A stretch of 64,000 nt of DNA from Actinopolyspora mzabensis. GTDB lineage: Bacteria; Actinomycetota; Actinomycetes; Mycobacteriales; Pseudonocardiaceae. The position numbers and the translations under genes are program-made. Below are positions 39,681-48,405 of this stretch, in pieces; the stretch's first letter is position 1; the number at the start of each line of letters is the position of its first letter. The stretch spans positions 62,001 to 126,000 of the forward strand of contig NZ_FNFM01000004.1 of NCBI RefSeq assembly GCF_900101095.1, written 5' to 3'. The notes beneath the pieces were generated by a model that worked only from the letters and a program-made list of their open reading frames with translations, had not been told where the DNA came from and made no database searches.

Positions 39681-40529
39681 TCAGTCCTCCGCGGCGTCGA
39701 GCTCGTCGTCCTCCGCCTCGTACGGTTCCGGATCGCGTTGCGGTCTACCCGCGCGGAGGGTGCGCGCCAGCAGCAGGTTGAACGCCAGGGCCACCTCCCG
39801 GGCCCCCGGTGTGCCCCATTGGTGCACGGGCACACAGGCTCCCTGGGCCTGCTGTACCGCCAGTCTGTCCGGTAGTGCTACCGGCATCACCAGTGGCCCG
39901 AATATCTCGCGTAACTCGTCGATCCTGAACTGGTGCTCGTGCGAGCGGGCACGAACCCGATTCACCACCACCCCGAGTGGTTGCAGGTCGGGATTGCTGG
40001 CCGTTCGTTCCGACTGCACCGCTTCGAATGCTCGTTGTACGCCGGAAACAGCGAATATGGTCGGCTCGGTGACCAGCAGCGCCCGGTCCGCGGCTATCAG
40101 CGCCGAACGTGTCAATCGTCCCAGCGAGGGTGGACAGTCCAACAGGATCAGTCGGTACGGCAGCTCTCCGTCGGCCGCCGCTTCGGTCAGCTCCGAGAGT
40201 GCTTCGGTCAGTCGAGTGAGGTGTTGTTCGTTGCCGTCCCAACCGTTGTGGATCTCGGCGTCCTCGGAGCCGACGAGCACGTCGACCTCCTCGCCCCAAG
40301 CGCTCGGTGCCACCGCGCGAGCCACCGTCTCGGGGCTCGGGTCGGCCAACACGTCGCTCAATCCGCGCTCGGTCTGCCCCGGCTCCAGCGAAGCCGTCGC
40401 GTTGCACTGTGGATCGAGATCCACCACGAGGGTGCGCGCGCCCTTGCGCATGGCCGCCGAAGCCAGCCCCAGCACCACTGTCGTCTTACCCACGCCGCCT
40501 TTGAGGCTCAGTACCGCCACCGTGTGCAC
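39681..40529 (-). CDS. ParA/Soj-like ATPase (orphan)
   Basis: The 282-residue protein is a MinD/ParA-type ATPase: the deviant Walker A KGGVGKTT opens the protein (residues 10-17), LVVDLDPQCNATASL is the A' motif and LILLDCPPSLGRLTRSALIAADRALLVTEPTIFAVSGV is Walker B. An acidic tail (EPYEAEDDELDAAED) ends it. No parB or parS-like repeat is next to it, so it is not the main chromosome segregation ParA. Such orphan ParAs position other cargo. The start is GTG 40529. It is divergent from a methyltransferase gene. Confidence 0.88.
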   Translation of the reverse strand: MHTVAVLSLKGGVGKTTVVLGLASAAMRKGARTLVVDLDPQCNATASLEPGQTERGLSDVLADPSPETVARAVAPSAWGEEVDVLVGSEDAEIHNGWDGNEQHLTRLTEALSELTEAAADGELPYRLILLDCPPSLGRLTRSALIAADRALLVTEPTIFAVSGVQRAFEAVQSERTASNPDLQPLGVVVNRVRARSHEHQFRIDELREIFGPLVMPVALPDRLAVQQAQGACVPVHQWGTPGAREVALAFNLLLARTLRAGRPQRDPEPYEAEDDELDAAED

Positions 40530-40627
40530 GCCCGTAGCCTACGTATCGCGCGAGTCGTCCGGGTGAACTGATCCGTCGCGGACCGGTCCGGTGCAGTAGT
40601 GCCGAACGGCGAGATTACGCTTCCCCT

Positions 40628-41374
40628 ATGAAGTCCGACGCCGTGTACCGGGTGCTGGAAGCCGAGTTGGTCGACGCACGTCGCCGTCGTGGCGGTGTGC
40701 CCGAGGTGCTGGATATCGGGGGCGGTAGCGGTGTCTGGGCGGTACCACTGGCGGTGTCGGGATGTTCGGTCACCGTGGTGGATCCCAGCCCCGACGCACT
40801 CGCCACGTTGCGTCGCAGGGCGGGCGAGGCGGGCGTGAGTGAGCGTGTGGCCGCGGTCCAGGGGGACACCGACGCACTGCGCGGAGCCGTCCCCGACGGA
40901 GGAGCCGATCTGGTCCTGGGGCACGGCCTGCTGGAGTACGTGGACGACGTCGGCGAGTCGCTGCGCGCGCTCGCCGCCACCGTTTCTCCCGGCGCCGCCG
41001 TCTCCGTGCTGGCCGCCAACAGGTACGCGGCCGTGCTCGCGCGAGCTCTGACCGGGCGGGTTCCCGAAGCGCTGCGGTTGTTCAACGATCCGAACGGTCG
41101 TCTCGACCATCCGGTGAGTGAGACGGTGCGGCGCCGTTTCGACACCGAGTCGCTACGGGACGTGCTCGTCTCCGTCGGTCTCGAGGTCGAGCTGGTGCAG
41201 GGCCAGAATGTGATTTCCGACCTCGTCCCCGGCTCGCTGCTGGAGGGATCCCATTCGAACGGCGATGCGCTGCGGGAACTGGAGATGGCAGCCGCGGCGC
41301 AACCGCCGCTGCGGGACATAGCCACCAGGCTGCACGCGTTGGCCCGTGTTCCCGGCGGTCACGCGGCGCAGTGA
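40628..41374 (+). CDS. Class I SAM-dependent methyltransferase
   Basis: The 248-residue protein has the Rossmann methyltransferase motif I VLDIGGGSGVWAVPLA, motif II CSVTVVDPSPDALATL and a later DLVLGHGLLEYVDDVGESLRAL. A C-terminal region (about 70 residues) follows that may bind substrate. The substrate is unknown. It starts at ATG 40628, divergent from the ParA gene, and the DUF3040 gene follows in the same direction after 182 nt. In actinobacteria a methyltransferase near DUF3040 and the dcw cluster recurs, but no role is established. Confidence 0.85.
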   Translation: MKSDAVYRVLEAELVDARRRRGGVPEVLDIGGGSGVWAVPLAVSGCSVTVVDPSPDALATLRRRAGEAGVSERVAAVQGDTDALRGAVPDGGADLVLGHGLLEYVDDVGESLRALAATVSPGAAVSVLAANRYAAVLARALTGRVPEALRLFNDPNGRLDHPVSETVRRRFDTESLRDVLVSVGLEVELVQGQNVISDLVPGSLLEGSHSNGDALRELEMAAAAQPPLRDIATRLHALARVPGGHAAQ

Positions 41375-41486
41375 GGAATACCCCTACAGGATGATGTTGG
41401 GTGATTATTATGGCCTCGGGGACGGGACCGGGTAGTCGTCTCGTCGCTGGGGCCGTATCCTCGAGTGTGACGCCCCCAAAAAGCGT

Positions 41487-41528
41487 TCACCGGAGCTTCG
41501 TGAAACGAAGTGAGTGGGGCTCCGGTGA
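41487..41528 (+). promoter_or_regulatory. Structured leader hairpin upstream of DUF3040 gene
   Basis: TCACCGGAGC (41487-41496) and GCTCCGGTGA (41519-41528) form a 10-bp stem. It encloses a small hairpin, TTCG-TGAAA-CGAA (41497-41509), and an unpaired stretch. It ends 28 nt before the DUF3040 ATG, so it could be in the 5' leader or act as an operator. Confidence 0.5.
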
Positions 41529-41556
41529 CACGAACTAGTGTGCCGGAGGAGGAGCC

Positions 41557-41967
41557 ATGCCACTCTCCGAGCACGAGCAGCGAATGCTCGATCAGATCGA
41601 GCGCGCGCTCTACGCCGAGGATCCCAAGTTCGCCTCCAACGTGCGTGGAGGGCGGTTGCATCGACCCTCCAGACGGCGCCGCCTACAGGGCGCCGCCGTG
41701 TTCGTGCTGGGGTTGATCCTACTGGTGCTCGGCGTGGTTATTCCGGTCACGGCAGCCGGGATACCCATTGTGAGCGTGGTCGGCTTCCTCGTGATGTTCG
41801 GCGGAGCAGTGATCATTCTGTTCGCCATGCGCGGTAGTGCGGAGGATCCGGAGTCGCAGTCGGGTGACGGCGGTGACGGTTCTTCCGGTGCGAAACGCAA
41901 GGCGGGGGAACGGAACTCCCTGACACAGCGAATGGAGGACCGTTTCCGGAAGCGCTTCGAGAGATAG
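41557..41967 (+). CDS. DUF3040 family small membrane protein
   Basis: The 136-residue protein starts MPLSEHEQRMLDQIERALYAEDPKFASNVRG, the conserved DUF3040 opening, followed by a basic stretch and two membrane helices (AVFVLGLILLVLGVVIPVTAAG and IVSVVGFLVMFGGAVIILFAM). A polar, charged C-terminal tail follows. The family is widespread in actinobacteria and often lies near mraZ, as here near the division cluster, but its function is not known. The ATG at 41557 has GGAGGAG upstream. Confidence 0.88.
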   Translation: MPLSEHEQRMLDQIERALYAEDPKFASNVRGGRLHRPSRRRRLQGAAVFVLGLILLVLGVVIPVTAAGIPIVSVVGFLVMFGGAVIILFAMRGSAEDPESQSGDGGDGSSGAKRKAGERNSLTQRMEDRFRKRFER

Positions 41968-42019
41968 TGCTCACGTGAGATTCGGGGACGGCGTTCGCCT
42001 CACCCGAGCAAAGCTGGGT

Positions 42020-42050
42020 ACGCCCGGATCACCGCGTGATCCGGGCGTTT
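42020..42050. terminator. Bidirectional hairpin between DUF3040 and transglutaminase genes
   Basis: ACGCCCGGATCA and TGATCCGGGCGT form a 12-bp perfect stem with a 5-nt loop, followed by TTT, in the gap between two convergent genes. Confidence 0.7.
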
Positions 42051-42078
42051 CCGTGTCCGGTCGTCGTTCGAACGATTT

Positions 42079-44316
42079 TCAGTCCCGACCCCTGGGCTTT
42101 CGACGTGTGGGCAGCCGCAGCACCGACTTCGGCAACAGGCGCTCCCGGAACCCGAGGGGTCTGGCCGCCCGCAGGCCCTCCTTCGCCCGGTGCAGGATCT
42201 CGAGCGATGATGTGGTCTCGCGCCGTCCCGGCGGGCCGTACCTTTCCCGTTCCACGGCGCTCGCCAGCTCGTGCCAGGCTCCCCGCTGTTCGGGGGGCAT
42301 ATCGTGCTTCCCGCTGATCCGGTCGGCGGTACGCCGCGGGGTTTCACCCGGTGGGGTGAGTTCCCCCCGGTCCGTGGCTTCGTCGAGCAATTCCCGCCAG
42401 GCATTCTCGGCAGCCCCGATACCTCCCGCGGCTATCAGGCTCGCTCGTCTTCCGCTCCGCAGTGCCCGTAGCGCGGCGGGCGTACCGGTGCTTCCCACCA
42501 GTACCACCAGTGTCGTGCCGCAGAGCAGCAGTATACCGATCGGTATGCCAGAACCCGTCGCAGCACCCGAATCCGCCCGCGGATCTTCCTGGCGTGGTGT
42601 GCCCTCGTTCCGCTGACTCGGGTTCGTCGTTCGCTCACTCGTGGCGGTGGTCTCCCCTTCGTCCTCCTGTCGGGGCGCAGTGGAATCGAGGTACGAGGGT
42701 GTGGAGCCACGGCCGTCCGACAGCGGAGTCGGATCGAAGGTCACCCAGCCGTGGCCGGGAAAGTGCGCCTCCACCCACGCGTGCGCGTCCTCGGTGGTGA
42801 TCACGCGTTCGTCGCCCCTGGTCCGCCCCGAGGTGAATCCGACCGCGACACGGGAAGGAACGCCGATCTCCCGCAGCAGTACGGCCATGGCGGAGGCGAA
42901 CTGCTCGCAGTACCCCCGTTTGCCCCGGAACAGGAAGTCCTCCAGCGCGCTGTGCGAGGAAGCGGGCGCGGTCCGCAGTTCGTAGCTGAAACCGTTCGTC
43001 GGATCGGTGAAATAGTTGTTCAACGCGAGGGCTTTGTCGAACCGGTTGTCGGCGTTCGCCGTTATGCGTCGTGCCAGCTCGCGCACCCGCTTCCCGGCAC
43101 CACTGGTGGCGAGATAGGCCCGATCGACCGAGGAGCTTCCCGACGAGGCCCGTAGTTCCGCCCTGCTCGGGTCGGGGAGGACGGCCAGCTCGGTGTAGCT
43201 TTCCGTATCGTCGGTTTCCCGAGTGAAAACCATTCCGGAATCGGGATCGTAACGCCAGCCGTCGCCTATACCGGAGACCCGGCGGGGTACTCCGAACACC
43301 GGTAACCAGGCATCGCGGTAGCCCACCGGCTCGATCTCGATCGGCTTCGGGGTCGCCGTCGACCGTTCGGGCCCGGGGGGCATGGGCAGCCGGCCCTGGA
43401 CCGGAACGCCCTCGGGGAGCCTGCCGAGCCGCCAGCCCCGCTCCGGGTCGAAGCGACTCAGCGTCATCGCACGCAGGTAGGTTTCCCTCGGTAACCCCTC
43501 TACCCGGAACAGCTCCACTTCCTCGTCGCGTGTCAGTTGCCCGCGCAACGAGGTGAACGGGCGCAGTCCGATCTCGCCGGTGTCCGGGGCCGTCGGGTTC
43601 CGGTCGGCGCCCGGGATCCTGCCCTGCGTCCCCACCCCAGTGAAGACCGCGCCCGCCAGCAAACCACCCACGCACGCCGTGGCCGTGACGGTGACGGCTT
43701 CGGAGATCCGCCGAGCGGAAACCCCGTCCTTCGTTCCCGCCCGCGGGAGTCCCACCCCGAGCGGGAGCAGGGCGGTGAACCCCAGGGCACTGAGTACGAA
43801 AACCCACCAGGGCAACATCCGGTCGGCCAGTGACGCGGGTATCGCGAACATGCACAGCAGCACCAGTCCGGCCACGGCCGGCGCGCGGCAGGTGACGGCG
43901 ATCCGATCAACCAGGATCGTGACCGCTCCGATCCCCGAACAGATCAGAGCCACTATGGCGCTCTCCGCCGGAACGGGCGGTATCCCGGTACGGACCACTC
44001 CGACCGCTTCGCCGAGCAGGTGCGAGAACTCCTCGAAGGTCGTGGCGGTGGGAACCAGCCCGAGAACACCGTGCTCGCCGAACAGCGCCGTGAGCATCAC
44101 GACCAGCGTGGCGAACTGCACCGGCACACCCCACCACGACTCACGTCTCATACGTAGCGCGATTCCGGTTCCGGCCACGGCCGTGGCCGTCATCACGGCG
44201 GGTGGGAACCACCGCCAGTCGGCGAGCACCACCGCGAAGGAGGTCGAGGTCAGCAGTACGGCGAGCAGGGCGAGTACACCGGTGGTGGTGCGACGGGCGG
44301 TCTCGCTCCGGTTCAT
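42079..44316 (-). CDS. Membrane transglutaminase-like protein (TgpA family)
   Basis: The 745-residue protein has about six N-terminal membrane helices (residues 1-230), then an extracytoplasmic domain with a transglutaminase core. The presumptive catalytic triad is Cys470 (GYCEQFASAM), His512 (DAHAWVEAHF) and Asp528 (VTFDPTP). A Pro/Thr-rich linker follows, then a last membrane helix and a C-terminal cytoplasmic domain (AENAWRELLDEATDRGEL). TgpA-type proteins are always with DUF58 and MoxR, as here; they may process or crosslink exported proteins, but the substrate is unknown. Its ATG overlaps the DUF58 stop (ATGA). Confidence 0.9.
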   Translation of the reverse strand: MNRSETARRTTTGVLALLAVLLTSTSFAVVLADWRWFPPAVMTATAVAGTGIALRMRRESWWGVPVQFATLVVMLTALFGEHGVLGLVPTATTFEEFSHLLGEAVGVVRTGIPPVPAESAIVALICSGIGAVTILVDRIAVTCRAPAVAGLVLLCMFAIPASLADRMLPWWVFVLSALGFTALLPLGVGLPRAGTKDGVSARRISEAVTVTATACVGGLLAGAVFTGVGTQGRIPGADRNPTAPDTGEIGLRPFTSLRGQLTRDEEVELFRVEGLPRETYLRAMTLSRFDPERGWRLGRLPEGVPVQGRLPMPPGPERSTATPKPIEIEPVGYRDAWLPVFGVPRRVSGIGDGWRYDPDSGMVFTRETDDTESYTELAVLPDPSRAELRASSGSSSVDRAYLATSGAGKRVRELARRITANADNRFDKALALNNYFTDPTNGFSYELRTAPASSHSALEDFLFRGKRGYCEQFASAMAVLLREIGVPSRVAVGFTSGRTRGDERVITTEDAHAWVEAHFPGHGWVTFDPTPLSDGRGSTPSYLDSTAPRQEDEGETTATSERTTNPSQRNEGTPRQEDPRADSGAATGSGIPIGILLLCGTTLVVLVGSTGTPAALRALRSGRRASLIAAGGIGAAENAWRELLDEATDRGELTPPGETPRRTADRISGKHDMPPEQRGAWHELASAVERERYGPPGRRETTSSLEILHRAKEGLRAARPLGFRERLLPKSVLRLPTRRKPRGRD

Positions 44317-45575
44317 CGGTCCATCCGTGCGATGTCCGGGGAAGCGGTCTGTTCGCAAAGGCTCTCCCACACGTGTGGTATCCGAGTCGTCGGTCCGTCG
44401 ACCGTGGTGACCGTCCATCCCGCGCCACGCAGTCGTCGTGCCACAGCCGACTGGCCATCCCCCCGCCCGTCGGTGTTCCAACCCGCCACGTTCAGCAGCA
44501 GCGCCAGACTGCGTGCACCTGCGGGACGAAGTGAGGCCAGCTCATCGGCGCCCGTTAGGCTCGTGCGTCCCAGGACCGCCACCAGGTCCTGCCCCCGCGC
44601 CGGATCCGCACCACCGGTGAGGTCCCGCCTACCGGAGGGTTGCAGCGCCGCAAGTGCCTCCAGCAGGAGGGCCTCGTCCGTTTCGATCTCGAGCCGGCCG
44701 CTCCGACGATCCTCGCCCGGGATCGGTTCCCCGCCCGCCCCCACCAGTCGTAGTCGCCGGTTGTTGTCGTACAGGTGGGAGCATATGCTCGCCGCGGCGG
44801 AAATCGCCCATTCCAAACTGGAGTGTTTGTTCACCCCACGATGCGCGGCGGCCCGCTGGTCGAGCAGCACGGTCGTCCCACCTCGTTCCGGGCGCTCCTC
44901 GGTACGGACCATCAGCTCGTCGCGTCGTGCCGTCGTCTTCCAGTGCACCCTGCGGATGTCGTCACCCTGCCGGTACTCCCGCACGGTGCTGTCATCGGGT
45001 TCCCCACCGGTGCGGGTGCTGCCGGAACCGGAATCGCCGCTTCCGGTGCCGAATCCGGCAGGTAGCCCGGTCAGTTCGAATACGCGCGGCACGACGGTCA
45101 ACCGGGTCGTGGTCAGGAGTTCCCTGTCGAAGGCCGAGAAGCCGAACGGATCTCCCGAGCGGCAGCGCAACGGCCCGATACGGTGCACTCCCCGGAGCTC
45201 GGCGTGGATCGCGTACTCCACCACCGTTCCGCTCCGTCCCGGAGAACGGTCGAGCACCCGGTACGCATCACCGCCCAGGGTGTTCGGAACGCCGTCGGTC
45301 AGCTCCGTCGCACCTACCGGCATGCTGGAGCGGGAGCTCAACCACAGCCGCACGGTGGTGGGGGTGTCGACCTCGGTCCGCCACGGTTCCAGCTCACGTC
45401 GTGCCGTGAGTCCCGTTCCGCCGCGTGCCGCGAGGGCAGCGGCGAGCAACGGCAGGGCTGCGAGAAACACCGCCACTCGGAGCAGGTCGCGTTCGTCGAG
45501 AACCAACGAACAGATCGCGGATGCGACGGCCGCGGCCAATAGGCACCGGCCGCGGATGGTCAAGCCGGACAACAC
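44313..45575 (-). CDS. DUF58 domain membrane protein
   Basis: The 420-residue protein has two N-terminal membrane helices (residues 5-50) and the DUF58 signature STVREYRQGDDIRRVHWKTTARRDELMVRTEE, plus a C-terminal vWA-like region. It is the middle gene of a moxR-DUF58-tgpA operon, separated by 4 nt from moxR and overlapping tgpA. These three are thought to form a chaperone-substrate system in which MoxR remodels a DUF58/vWA partner; the client here is unknown. The start is GTG 45575. Confidence 0.9.
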   Translation of the reverse strand: MLSGLTIRGRCLLAAAVASAICSLVLDERDLLRVAVFLAALPLLAAALAARGGTGLTARRELEPWRTEVDTPTTVRLWLSSRSSMPVGATELTDGVPNTLGGDAYRVLDRSPGRSGTVVEYAIHAELRGVHRIGPLRCRSGDPFGFSAFDRELLTTTRLTVVPRVFELTGLPAGFGTGSGDSGSGSTRTGGEPDDSTVREYRQGDDIRRVHWKTTARRDELMVRTEERPERGGTTVLLDQRAAAHRGVNKHSSLEWAISAAASICSHLYDNNRRLRLVGAGGEPIPGEDRRSGRLEIETDEALLLEALAALQPSGRRDLTGGADPARGQDLVAVLGRTSLTGADELASLRPAGARSLALLLNVAGWNTDGRGDGQSAVARRLRGAGWTVTTVDGPTTRIPHVWESLCEQTASPDIARMDR

Positions 45576-45579
45576 GGGG

Positions 45580-46650
45580 TCACCGTCGCCGGAGTTGTTC
45601 GGTGCCGTGCGGTACCGGTACTCGATCCAGCAGTTGGCCGATCAGATCGGCTCCGCTCTGCCGCGCCGCCCGGGCCTCGCCGCTGAGTACCAGGCGGTGT
45701 GCGAGTACCGGCACGGCCACCGCCTGGATGTCGTCGGGAACGACGAACTCCCGCCCTTCGATGGCGGCCTGGGCCCGCGCGGCGTGGATCAGCTGCAGCG
45801 TGGCTCGGGGGGAGGCTCCCAGCCGCAGTTCCGCCAGATCACGAGTGGCCGCCACCAACTCGATCGCGTAACGGCGCACCTCGACCGCGACGTGGATTTC
45901 GCTCACCGCCGCCAGCAGCTCGGCCACTTCGGCGGCGTCGGTGACGGGCTCCAGCTTGTGCAGCGGATCGGAGGAGGCACGTTCGTCGACCATCGCCAAC
46001 TCCGCCGTGGGATCCGGGTAGCCGATGGAGATCTTGCAGGTGAACCGATCACGCTGTGCTTCGGGGAGGGTGTAGGTGCCCTCCAGCTCGACCGGGTTCT
46101 GGGTGGCTATGACCATGAACGGGATCGCCAGCTCGTAGCTGTGCCCGTCCACGGTTACCTGGTTCTCCTCCATGCATTCCAGCAGCGCCGACTGGGTTTT
46201 CGGCGAGGCCCGGTTGATCTCGTCGCCGACCACGATGTTCGCGAAGACCGGTCCTTCCCGGAACTCGAACTTCTCGGTGCCTCGGTTGTAGATCGAGACC
46301 CCGGTTACGTCGCTCGGCAGCAGGTCCGGGGTGAACTGGATCCTGCTGGCGGTGCAGTTCACGGAACGTGCGAGTGCCTTGGCCAACGATGTTTTGCCGA
46401 CCCCGGGCACGTCCTCCACGAGCAGATGTCCGCGCGCCAGCATTGTCACCATGGCGAGCCGGACCACCTCGGGCTTCCCGACCAGCACGCTTTCCACGTT
46501 GGTGGTGATGCGCCGCAGCGTGTCGTGCATCCACTCGATGGGGAGGTCGTGCGGGACGTCCGTCGTGTTTCCGCCCATCGTTCCCCGCGTCGTCCCGCTG
46601 CCGACCGTGGTGGGCGCGGCGCCGCTCGCTGTGTTCCTCTCCGACGTCAA
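45580..46650 (-). CDS. moxR: MoxR family AAA+ ATPase
   Basis: The 356-residue AAA+ protein has Walker A GVGKTS (residues 83-88), Walker B VVGDEINRASPKTQSALLECMEENQVTVDG (sensor 1 region nearby in VIATQNPVELEGTYTLPEAQRDRF) and the lid domain SPRATLQLIHAARAQAAIEGREFVVPDDI. MoxR ATPases act as chaperones for vWA/DUF58 partners. The TTG at 46650 has GGAGG (46656-46660 on the minus strand), which decides the start; open frame further upstream is in the promoter region shared with the dcw operon. It leads the operon moxR-DUF58-tgpA. Confidence 0.92.
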   Translation of the reverse strand: MTSERNTASGAAPTTVGSGTTRGTMGGNTTDVPHDLPIEWMHDTLRRITTNVESVLVGKPEVVRLAMVTMLARGHLLVEDVPGVGKTSLAKALARSVNCTASRIQFTPDLLPSDVTGVSIYNRGTEKFEFREGPVFANIVVGDEINRASPKTQSALLECMEENQVTVDGHSYELAIPFMVIATQNPVELEGTYTLPEAQRDRFTCKISIGYPDPTAELAMVDERASSDPLHKLEPVTDAAEVAELLAAVSEIHVAVEVRRYAIELVAATRDLAELRLGASPRATLQLIHAARAQAAIEGREFVVPDDIQAVAVPVLAHRLVLSGEARAARQSGADLIGQLLDRVPVPHGTEQLRRR

Positions 46651-46948
46651 CAAACCTCCAGATACCGTTGCGCCCGGATCGTCACAGCCGGACGTGCTGC
46701 CACGGGTGAACCTGTGCCACTGCGGTCGGGGCGGCTGCGGACGTGCGCGGTGGTGCTGCCACGCACCTTGCCGGAAGTCTCTCAGACCCGATGTAAGTGG
46801 TGAGTGTGCGTACAACTCGCACCAACGAGGTCCGCGCCGTGTCCCGAAGCCCGCGTGACGACGGAGGGCTCTCGCCGGCGAGCCGCGCGGCAGCGGCGAA
46901 CCCCGATCCGCTCCTCGCACGGAGCGCCGGGTGGCCCGGCGTTTCCGG

Positions 46949-46990
46949 TTGACGGCGAAAAGGGGTGGGGTAATGTGGCCCCGAGTGGGG
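46949..46990 (+). promoter_or_regulatory. Promoter with MraZ-type triple box upstream of rsmH
   Basis: TTGACG (46949-46954) and TAATGT (46971-46976) are separated by 16 nt, a good primary-sigma promoter. TGGGG (46966-46970), TGGCC (46976-46980) and TGGGG (46986-46990) repeat with an exact 10-bp period, matching the TGGGN-N5 direct repeats reported for MraZ binding in other bacteria. The middle box is degenerate. The boxes overlap the -10 and the likely start site, where bound MraZ would act. It would drive the rsmH-led division operon. Confidence 0.72.
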
Positions 46991-46991
46991 A

Positions 46992-47022
46992 GTCCGATTT
47001 CGCCGTTCCGGCGGAATCGGAC
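46992..47022 (+). promoter_or_regulatory. Leader hairpin after the rsmH-operon promoter
   Basis: GTCCGATT (46992-46999) with AATCGGAC (47015-47022), a T-G pair, and CGCC/GGCG give a 13-bp stem with a 5-nt loop right after the predicted transcription start. It may stabilise or regulate the long leader. Comparison with the Rfam mraW RNA motif, known upstream of mraW in actinobacteria, is the natural test. Confidence 0.5.
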
Positions 47023-47382
47023 AGGCGGGGCGATCGAGCCGTGCGGGATGCGCGCCGGTGGTTCCGTGCGGGGTGGCTTCCGGGATTCCCGGGCGAATCG
47101 GCCCGGTTCCGGTCCGCAGGGGGTGGTTTCCGATGAGTCTCGTCGGTCGTGATCACGGGTTCGGAGACGTCGGAGAACGGTACTCGGCGGTGGTGCCGCA
47201 CCGCGTTCCGCCTCGTGAGTTCCTGTCCTCGGGCGGTCTCCGGTGTGTTGCTCCGGTGATCGAGTCGGACGGCTCGGGGACGGCGGGGAGGACGCGATCG
47301 CTTCGCCCGGGGTCATGAAAGTTCATCGTAGCTCGCCGCCCCGCCCGGCATGATCCGATCGGAACAGGAAGGAAAGGCCAGC

Positions 47383-48405
47383 GTGCCAGACAGCCCCGAA
47401 CCCGCTGCCGAGCCCGAGCGGGAATTCGCCGCGGGGAAGCCCGATCCGGAAACGGCACAGCAGCGGCATCTTCCCGTCCTGTTGGAACGAACCGTGGAGT
47501 TGTTCGAACCCGCGTTGCGGGAGCGCCGTACCACGGTCTTGGATGCCACGCTCGGGATGGGGGGCCACACCGAGGCGCTGTTGCGCGCGTTTCCCGGGGT
47601 GACCGTGATCGGCGTGGATCGTGACCCCGAGGCCCTCCGGCTGGCTCGGCAGCGTTTGGCGGACTACGGAGAGCGTGTTCGGCTGGTGCACGGGGTGGAC
47701 GATCAACTGGAGGAAATCCTTACCGAACAGGGGGTGTCCGAACTCGACGGAGTCCTGTTCGACCTCGGGGTCTCCTCGTTGCAGCTCGACGAGTCCGAGC
47801 GCGGTTTCTCCTACGCCAGGGATGCGCCGTTGGACATGCGCATGGACACCACCACCGGTCGGACAGCCGCCGACGTGCTGAACACCGCTTCGCGTGCCGA
47901 ACTCATCCGGATACTTCGGGAGTACGGCGAGGAGAAGTTCGCCGCCCGCATCGCGTCCGAAGTCGTGCGGGCTCGTGAGGTCGAGCCGTTCGGCAACAGC
48001 GCGCGGTTTGTCCGGTTGATCTACGACTGTGTTCCCGCCGCGGCCAGGCGAACCGGCGGCCACCCCGCCAAACGGACGTTCCAGGCGCTTCGTATCGAGG
48101 TCAACGGCGAGCTCGAGGTGCTGCGACGGGCTCTTCCCCAGGCCGTCGACGCGCTCAGCGGCGGTGGCCGCATCGTGGTGCTGTCCTACCACTCGCTTGA
48201 GGACCGGGCCGTCAAACGGGTCTTCGCCGAACGGGCCAAATCGCGTACCCCGGTCGACCTGCCGGTCGAACTGCCCGGGCACGGACCACAGCTGCGGCTG
48301 CTCACGCGTGGTGCCGAGTTCGCCGACGAGACGGAGGCGGCGAACAACCCCAGAGCGAGCTCGGTGCGGCTGCGCGCGGCCGAGCGGATCGAGGAGACGC
48401 CATGA
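47383..48405 (+). CDS. rsmH: 16S rRNA (cytosine-1402-N4) methyltransferase RsmH
   Basis: RsmH methylates C1402 in the 16S decoding centre and heads many dcw clusters. The 340-residue protein has [13 protein letters not shown], the SAM motif [50 protein letters not shown] and the C-terminal [24 protein letters not shown] 47383 is preferred to ATG 47350 because AGGAAGGAAAGG lies 5 nt upstream. The stop overlaps ftsL by four bases (ATGA). mraZ is missing upstream. Confidence 0.96.
   Translation: MPDSPEPAAEPEREFAAGKPDPETAQQRHLPVLLERTVELFEPALRERRTTVLDATLGMGGHTEALLRAFPGVTVIGVDRDPEALRLARQRLADYGERVRLVHGVDDQLEEILTEQGVSELDGVLFDLGVSSLQLDESERGFSYARDAPLDMRMDTTTGRTAADVLNTASRAELIRILREYGEEKFAARIASEVVRAREVEPFGNSARFVRLIYDCVPAAARRTGGHPAKRTFQALRIEVNGELEVLRRALPQAVDALSGGGRIVVLSYHSLEDRAVKRVFAERAKSRTPVDLPVELPGHGPQLRLLTRGAEFADETEAANNPRASSVRLRAAERIEETP

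Larger units (their letters stand above)
46651..47382. promoter_or_regulatory. 732-nt divergent region between moxR and rsmH; mraZ absent
   Basis: No credible gene lies here. mraZ is expected immediately upstream of rsmH in actinobacteria, but none of the frames shows its MFLGTHTPRLD-type sequence. The region holds a promoter with MraZ-type boxes (46949-46990), a leader hairpin (46992-47022) and about 360 nt of untranslated leader before rsmH. The moxR promoter must lie in the proximal part. Confidence 0.6.

Noticed and set aside
46804-47318. Small plus-strand open frames in the moxR-rsmH gap as a remnant mraZ
   Set aside because: None shows MraZ motifs in any frame, and none has a convincing ribosome-binding site.
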